A program made the translations under genes and the position numbers. DNA of 11,514 nucleotides from Candidatus Zixiibacteriota bacterium (GTDB lineage Bacteria > Zixibacteria > MSB-5A5 > GN15 > FEB-12), in NCBI GenBank assembly GCA_003641405.1, contig QNAF01000056.1, positions 1 through 11,514 on the forward strand, read 5' to 3'. How positions within the stretch are numbered: position 1 is the first letter of the stretch; every line of letters starts with the position of its first letter. The notes beneath the pieces are model-generated. The model saw only the letters and a program-made list of their open reading frames with translations, ran no database searches and was not told where the DNA came from. Positions 7,965 through 11,514 of the stretch are shown here, piece by piece.

Positions 7965-7991
7965 TTGCTCTTTTCTGAAAATCACTATAAG
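7965..7991 (+). promoter_or_regulatory. Possible promoter for tRNA-Leu and tig
   Basis: TTGCTC at 7965-7970 and TATAAG at 7986-7991 resemble -35 and -10 boxes. The 15-base spacer is shorter than the ideal 17. Initiation would fall near 7998-8000, at or just before the mature tRNA 5' end, which would leave almost no leader. The position in the gap between two functional blocks supports a promoter, but the call is by eye only. Confidence 0.3.
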
Positions 7992-8000
7992 TTGTTGCAG

Positions 8001-8085
<85 letters not shown>

Positions 8086-8120
8086 AGAACTGAAGTATTT
8101 TGGCTTAATGAGGCAACAAA

Positions 8121-9377
8121 GTGAAAGTTGATGTCAAGCATAACGACGGACTGAGCAGAGAGCTCAATATCGAGATTCCGGCTGATACAGTGAAGGCGGA
8201 AATGGACAAAAAGTTTGCCGAGGTCAGGCAGACCGTCACTCTCAAGGGTTTCCGCAAAGGCAAAGCACCACTGAACATGGTCAAATCCATTTATGGTGAC
8301 GAAGTAAAAGCCGACGTGATTGATCAGCTAATCAAAGACAGCTACCCCCAGGCTGTGCGAGATAACACGATCAAGGTTGCCTCCAAGCCCACCGTTACGG
8401 CACTTGATTTCACCGACGAAGGTGCCTTCACGTACACGGCAAGTGTGGAAGTTTTCCCGGATATTGAAAAGATTGACTACAGTGATCTCGAGGTACCGAC
8501 TACCGAGTTTGAAGTCACCGACGACGAGCTTGAGAAGGTCTCCGAGCATTACCGGATGCAGTTTGCGGAGTTTCAGGAAGTATCACGGGAAGCTACCGAA
8601 AACGACGTCGTGATAGCTGACCTTGAAAAGATCGCTGATACAAAAAATGCCCTTCCGGTAGCAGGCTTCCCGGATTCAAAAATCGATCTGAGCAACCCCA
8701 CAACGGTCAGGGAGTTCAGGGAGCAGCTTCCCGGTACAAAAGCCGGTGATGAGAAAGAAATCGAAGTTGTCTATGCCGATGACTATTCTGACGAGAGCTT
8801 TGCAGGCGCCCATATCACCTATCTCTGCAAAATCAAGTCTGTTACTGAGCGGGTTCTGCCGGAGTTCGATGATGCTTTCGCCAAGCGTACTTCAAAGGCC
8901 GAGACGGCGCTTGAACTGAAGCTACAGATGCGAGAGGATATGAAGCGCCAGAAGGAAGAAACCCTCAAGAAAGAACAGCGCCGGGAGATTATCAGGCAGA
9001 TCTGCGAGAAGAACGAGATCCCTGTTCCGGATGGACTTCTCGAAGAGTATCTCGACTCTATGGTTAAAGACCTCAAGAAATCCTATCCGGATGCGGAAGA
9101 AAAAGAGTTGCGCGAGAAGTATCGACCGGTGGGTGTCAATTCCATGCGCTGGGATATTCTCTGGCACGAGCTGGCGGAACAAGAAAGCATTGAAGTTTTG
9201 CCTGCCGATACCGAAAAATGGATGGAAGGATTTGCTGCCAGCAGCAATTTGACTCTGGAGCAGGCCAAGATGACTCTGAGTCGATCCGGCCGCGCCAATC
9301 AGTTGCGCGAGTCGCTTCACGAGGAGAAAGTGTTGGATTTCCTTATGGAGAAGGCCAAGAAAGTCTCGGCCAAGTAG
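8121..9377 (+). CDS. tig: Trigger factor (ribosome-associated chaperone) with divergent PPIase domain
   Basis: Trigger factor binds the ribosome exit tunnel and shields nascent chains. The 418-residue protein has the signature G-F-R-K-G-K-A-P-L-N-M-V at residues 43-54, whose F-R-K contacts ribosomal protein L23. The N-terminal ribosome-binding domain spans roughly residues 1-115. The middle PPIase (FKBP-like) domain, about 145-245, is hard to recognise. The edges are present (E-N-D-V-V at its start; K-A-G-D-E-K and V-T-E-R-V-L-P-E-F near its end), but the usual I-P-G-F core reads V-R-E-F. Prolyl isomerase activity is therefore doubtful; the chaperone role does not need it. The C-terminal helical arms (about 250-418) are rich in Lys/Glu, as expected. 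The start is GTG 8121, weakly preceded by GAGG at 8110-8113. It leads the tig-clpP-clpX cluster. Confidence 0.94.
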   Translation: MKVDVKHNDGLSRELNIEIPADTVKAEMDKKFAEVRQTVTLKGFRKGKAPLNMVKSIYGDEVKADVIDQLIKDSYPQAVRDNTIKVASKPTVTALDFTDEGAFTYTASVEVFPDIEKIDYSDLEVPTTEFEVTDDELEKVSEHYRMQFAEFQEVSREATENDVVIADLEKIADTKNALPVAGFPDSKIDLSNPTTVREFREQLPGTKAGDEKEIEVVYADDYSDESFAGAHITYLCKIKSVTERVLPEFDDAFAKRTSKAETALELKLQMREDMKRQKEETLKKEQRREIIRQICEKNEIPVPDGLLEEYLDSMVKDLKKSYPDAEEKELREKYRPVGVNSMRWDILWHELAEQESIEVLPADTEKWMEGFAASSNLTLEQAKMTLSRSGRANQLRESLHEEKVLDFLMEKAKKVSAK

Positions 9378-9396
9378 TAGAAACGGAATTCATATT

Positions 9397-9418
9397 GACG
9401 TCGCGCGCCGCCGGCGTC
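9397..9418 (+). promoter_or_regulatory. Hairpin just upstream of the clpP ribosome-binding site
   Basis: GACGTCG (9397-9403) and CGGCGTC (9412-9418) can form a 7-bp stem with one G-U pair and an eight-base GC-rich loop, in the gap between tig and clpP. It ends a few bases before the clpP ribosome site (GGGAAAGG, 9421-9428). There is no T-run, so it is more likely a processing or translation element than a terminator. The region is GC-rich, so chance is possible. Confidence 0.3.
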
Positions 9419-9433
9419 GAGGGAAAGGTACAG

Positions 9434-10051
9434 ATGAAGGACGAGCAGATAAGCAATTACCTTGTTCCGATGGTAGTCGAACAGACCGGTCGTGGAGAAC
9501 GCGCCTACGACATATTCTCAAGGCTGCTCAAGGACAGAATCATTTTCATTGGAACTCCGATCGACGACCAGGTGGCTAACCTGGTGGTTGCACAGATGCT
9601 GTTTCTTGAGGCTGAAGACCCGGAGAAAGACATATTCGTGTACCTGAACTCACCGGGTGGATCAGTAACGGCCATGCTGGCTATGTACGACACTATGCAA
9701 TTTATCAAACCTGATGTTGCCACCACCTGCATGGGATTGGCGGCTTCAGCGGGAGCGTTTCTCCTGATGGCGGGAACCAAAGGTAAACGGGCAGCGTTAC
9801 CCAATAGCCGGATCATGATCCACCAGCCTCTGGGCGGGACGCAAGGTCAGGTTTCCGACATGGTCATTATGACCGAGGAAGCCCTCCGGAGCAAGAAAAT
9901 GATTCACCGGTTATTGGCGCAACACACCGGTCAGGCTTTGAAAAAGGTTGAGGCTGATTGTGACCGCAACTATTTCATGTCTCCCGAAGAGGCTGTGGAG
10001 TATGGCTTGATCGATAAAATCTACGAAAGCAAACGGGAAGAGAAAAAGTAG
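9434..10051 (+). CDS. clpP: ATP-dependent Clp protease proteolytic subunit ClpP, with Asn at the catalytic Asp position
   Basis: ClpP forms the barrel-shaped serine protease chamber that degrades proteins fed by ClpX. The 205-residue protein covers the whole family (about 195-210), with N-S-P-G-G-S-V (oxyanion region, residues 72-78), the nucleophile S105 in G-L-A-A-S-A-G-A-F, and H130 in M-I-H-Q-P-L-G-G. Serine-to-histidine spacing is 25, as in E. coli and Bacillus ClpP. The third triad residue, 49 positions after the His, should be the Asp of D-R-D-x-F. Here the segment reads C-D-R-N-Y-F, so N179 sits at that position. ATG 9434 is chosen over longer in-frame starts inside tig because it has GGGAAAGG at 9421-9428 and gives the standard N-terminus around Y-L-V-P-M-V-V-E. 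tig ends 56 bases upstream; clpX follows after 53 bases. Confidence 0.96.
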   Translation: MKDEQISNYLVPMVVEQTGRGERAYDIFSRLLKDRIIFIGTPIDDQVANLVVAQMLFLEAEDPEKDIFVYLNSPGGSVTAMLAMYDTMQFIKPDVATTCMGLAASAGAFLLMAGTKGKRAALPNSRIMIHQPLGGTQGQVSDMVIMTEEALRSKKMIHRLLAQHTGQALKKVEADCDRNYFMSPEEAVEYGLIDKIYESKREEKK

Positions 10052-10104
10052 TCCCATTACCACGTTTTCGGTCAGGAGACCGCGAGAGGAGAATATAGGA
10101 GATC

Positions 10105-11382
10105 ATGGCGGACGATACTTACGACCCCAAACTTCCCCAGCGCTGTTCATTCTGCGGCAAGCCTCACGGTCAGGTTAAGCGACTGTTTTCCGGGCACGAG
10201 TCGTTCATTTGTAACGAATGCGTAATGCTCTGCGGCGATCTGCTCAAGAGTGCCCCAGAGATTGAACCTACCGGAGAAATCCAGGATATTCCCAGACCTG
10301 CGGATATCAAGAACTTCCTTGATCAATATGTCATCGGTCAGGAAGGTGCCAAACGGACCGTCTCGGTGGCTGTCTACAACCACTACAAGCGGATCAACTA
10401 CCGGCATGAGCATCAGACCAGGGGACGACTCACACAGTCTGCCGATGATGTTGAGTTGGAGAAATCAAACATCCTCATGCTTGGTCCGACCGGCACCGGC
10501 AAAACACTGATTGCCCGTTCGCTGGCCAAGTTCCTCAAAGTTCCGTTCACGATTGCCGATGCTACGGTACTTACCGAAGCAGGCTATGTAGGTGAAGATG
10601 TCGAGAATATTCTCGTCCGCCTGTTTCAGTCATCGAACTTCAACCCGCACAAGACGGAACGCGGCATTATCTACATTGATGAGTTGGATAAGATTTCTCG
10701 CAAGGACGGTAACCCGTCCATCACGCTCGATTTCTCCGGCGAAGTCGTTCAGCAGGGGTTGCTGAAAATTCTCGAAGGCACGGTAGCTAACATTCCTCCA
10801 CGAGGCGGTCGCAAACACCCGGAACAGTCGTTTGTTCAGATTGACACAACCAATATCCTGTTCATCTGCGGCGGTGCGTTCGATGGACTGGAGAAGATCA
10901 TCGCCCGTCGCATGGGGGCCAAGGTGGTCGGATTCGAAGTTGAAAATAAATCTGTCGAGAGCAAGGGTGCCGAGATACTTGAGCACGTCACACCGGCTGA
11001 CATGATCGCGTATGGTCTTATCCCCGAATTGGTGGGACGTCTACCCGTAACAGCGGCGCTTCAGCCTCTCGACGAAGAAGCTATGCTGACGATTTTGACT
11101 GAACCCAAGAATGCTCTCACCAAACAGTATACCAAACTGCTGGAGATGGAAGACGTCAAGCTGACTTTCGAGCCGGAGGCTTTGAAAGCTGCTGTTACGA
11201 TAGCCACCGAACGTGGTACCGGCGCCCGGGCGCTGCGCTCGATATTCGAGCGGGCCATGCTTGATACCCTGTTCGATATCCCGTCGCGTTCTGAAATAGC
11301 CGAAGTCATTGTCACCGAAAAAACGATCACCGATGGCGAACCACCTCGCATCATCACCCGCGCCGAGAAGAAGGCAGGGTAG
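10105..11382 (+). CDS. clpX: ATP-dependent Clp protease ATP-binding subunit ClpX
   Basis: ClpX is the hexameric AAA+ unfoldase that recognises tagged substrates and threads them into ClpP. The 425-residue product has the N-terminal zinc-binding domain (C14-x2-C17-x18-C36-x2-C39). The Walker A motif G-P-T-G-T-G-K-T is at 127-134, the pore loop G-Y-V-G at 160-163, Walker B I-Y-I-D-E-L-D-K ends near 196, the R-K-H loop is at 236-238, and G-L-I-P-E-L-V-G-R-L-P-V holds the arginine finger. Sensor 2 is G-T-G-A-R-A-L-R. The ClpP-docking loop reads V-G-F (275-277) where most have I/L-G-F. The usually strict I-T-R-D-V-S-G-E-G segment reads I-T-L-D-F-S-G-E-V. Two ribosome-site-like tracts precede ATG 10105 (AGGAGA at 10087-10092 and TAGGAGAT at 10096-10103). 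It is the last complete gene in the window. Confidence 0.97.
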   Translation: MADDTYDPKLPQRCSFCGKPHGQVKRLFSGHESFICNECVMLCGDLLKSAPEIEPTGEIQDIPRPADIKNFLDQYVIGQEGAKRTVSVAVYNHYKRINYRHEHQTRGRLTQSADDVELEKSNILMLGPTGTGKTLIARSLAKFLKVPFTIADATVLTEAGYVGEDVENILVRLFQSSNFNPHKTERGIIYIDELDKISRKDGNPSITLDFSGEVVQQGLLKILEGTVANIPPRGGRKHPEQSFVQIDTTNILFICGGAFDGLEKIIARRMGAKVVGFEVENKSVESKGAEILEHVTPADMIAYGLIPELVGRLPVTAALQPLDEEAMLTILTEPKNALTKQYTKLLEMEDVKLTFEPEALKAAVTIATERGTGARALRSIFERAMLDTLFDIPSRSEIAEVIVTEKTITDGEPPRIITRAEKKAG

Positions 11383-11388
11383 GGGCTT

Positions 11389-11401
11389 GCGCCATAGGCG
11401 C
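11389..11401 (+). terminator. Weak hairpin after clpX, possible terminator
   Basis: GCGCC and GGCGC form a 5-bp GC stem with a three-base ATA loop, starting 7 bases after the clpX stop. The following bases are AT-rich but lack a clean T-run. It may end the tig-clpP-clpX transcript, but with low certainty. Confidence 0.35.
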
Positions 11402-11446
11402 TAACTTAAGACTTGTATTTATATTGTGTTTATTCTATGTTTGGGC

Positions 11447-11514
11447 ATGGATACAATTACCTGTTTCACGAATGATGATGACTGGCTTCATGTATTGAGC
11501 ATGTTGCCTGATGA
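11447..11514 (+). CDS. Possible 5' end of an unidentified gene, runs off the window
   Basis: An ATG at 11447 opens a frame of 22 codons with no stop before the window edge (M-D-T-I-T-C-F-T-N-D-D-D-W-L-H-V and so on). The upstream bases are AT-rich, as before a promoter, but no good ribosome site is visible and the peptide is too short to assign. It may be a real gene start or a chance frame. Confidence 0.2.
   Translation, partial: MDTITCFTNDDDWLHVLSMLPD

Larger units (their letters stand above)
7709..8000 (+). other. Intergenic region with several small hairpins; no convincing gene
   Basis: No plausible coding region is seen on either strand. A long open frame on the minus strand here is mostly antisense to hypE and resembles no family. 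Three short perfect inverted repeats sit in the first 95 bases: GTCAC/GTGAC (7717-7731), TCGGG/CCCGA (7737-7753) and CAGAC/GTCTG (7789-7802). None is followed by a T-run, so none is a clear intrinsic terminator, although transcription of the hydrogenase operon should end about here. The compact hairpin series recalls dispersed intergenic repeats, but that needs genome comparison. The last 40 bases hold a possible tRNA promoter. Confidence 0.5.

Overview
This window carries two bacterial gene blocks, all on the + strand. The first (1 to about 7708) is the distal part of a [NiFe]-hydrogenase operon. It holds the 3' end of the flavin/[2Fe-2S] gamma subunit, the small (delta) and large (alpha) hydrogenase subunits, a dedicated maturation endopeptidase, and the accessory genes hypA (short form), hypF (broken by a frameshift), hypC, hypD and hypE. 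The gamma-delta-alpha gene order and the compact cofactor signatures match group 3b cytosolic NAD(P)-linked hydrogenases ('sulfhydrogenases'). The genes overlap or are separated by a few to about 20 bases, so they are most likely one transcript whose promoter lies upstream of the window.

The second block (8001 to 11382) is housekeeping: a tRNA-Leu(UAG), trigger factor, clpP and clpX. This is the common bacterial tig-clpP-clpX chaperone/protease cluster with a tRNA gene just upstream. Between the blocks lies about 290 bases (7709-8000) with no convincing gene. It has several small hairpins and a plausible tRNA promoter. The last 132 bases, after clpX, are AT-rich and hold a weak hairpin and perhaps the start of another gene.

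How the genes work together: HypF and HypE make the cyanide ligands from carbamoyl phosphate. HypC and HypD assemble the Fe(CN)2CO unit and deliver it to the large-subunit precursor. A HypA-type protein would help insert nickel, and the endopeptidase then clips the large-subunit C-terminal tail. No hypB lies in the window. ClpX unfolds proteins into the ClpP chamber, and trigger factor chaperones nascent chains at the ribosome.

The organism is a bacterium of balanced base composition (near 50% GC by eye) with anaerobic or H2-related metabolism. The proteins look like those of an uncultured anaerobic lineage (FCB/Zixibacteria-like or deltaproteobacteria-like), but that placement is a guess. 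I see no phage, CRISPR, transposase or new defence system. The points most worth checking are the hypF frameshift, which fits loss of one 8-base unit, the HypA without its zinc ribbon, and an Asn where the ClpP catalytic Asp is expected.
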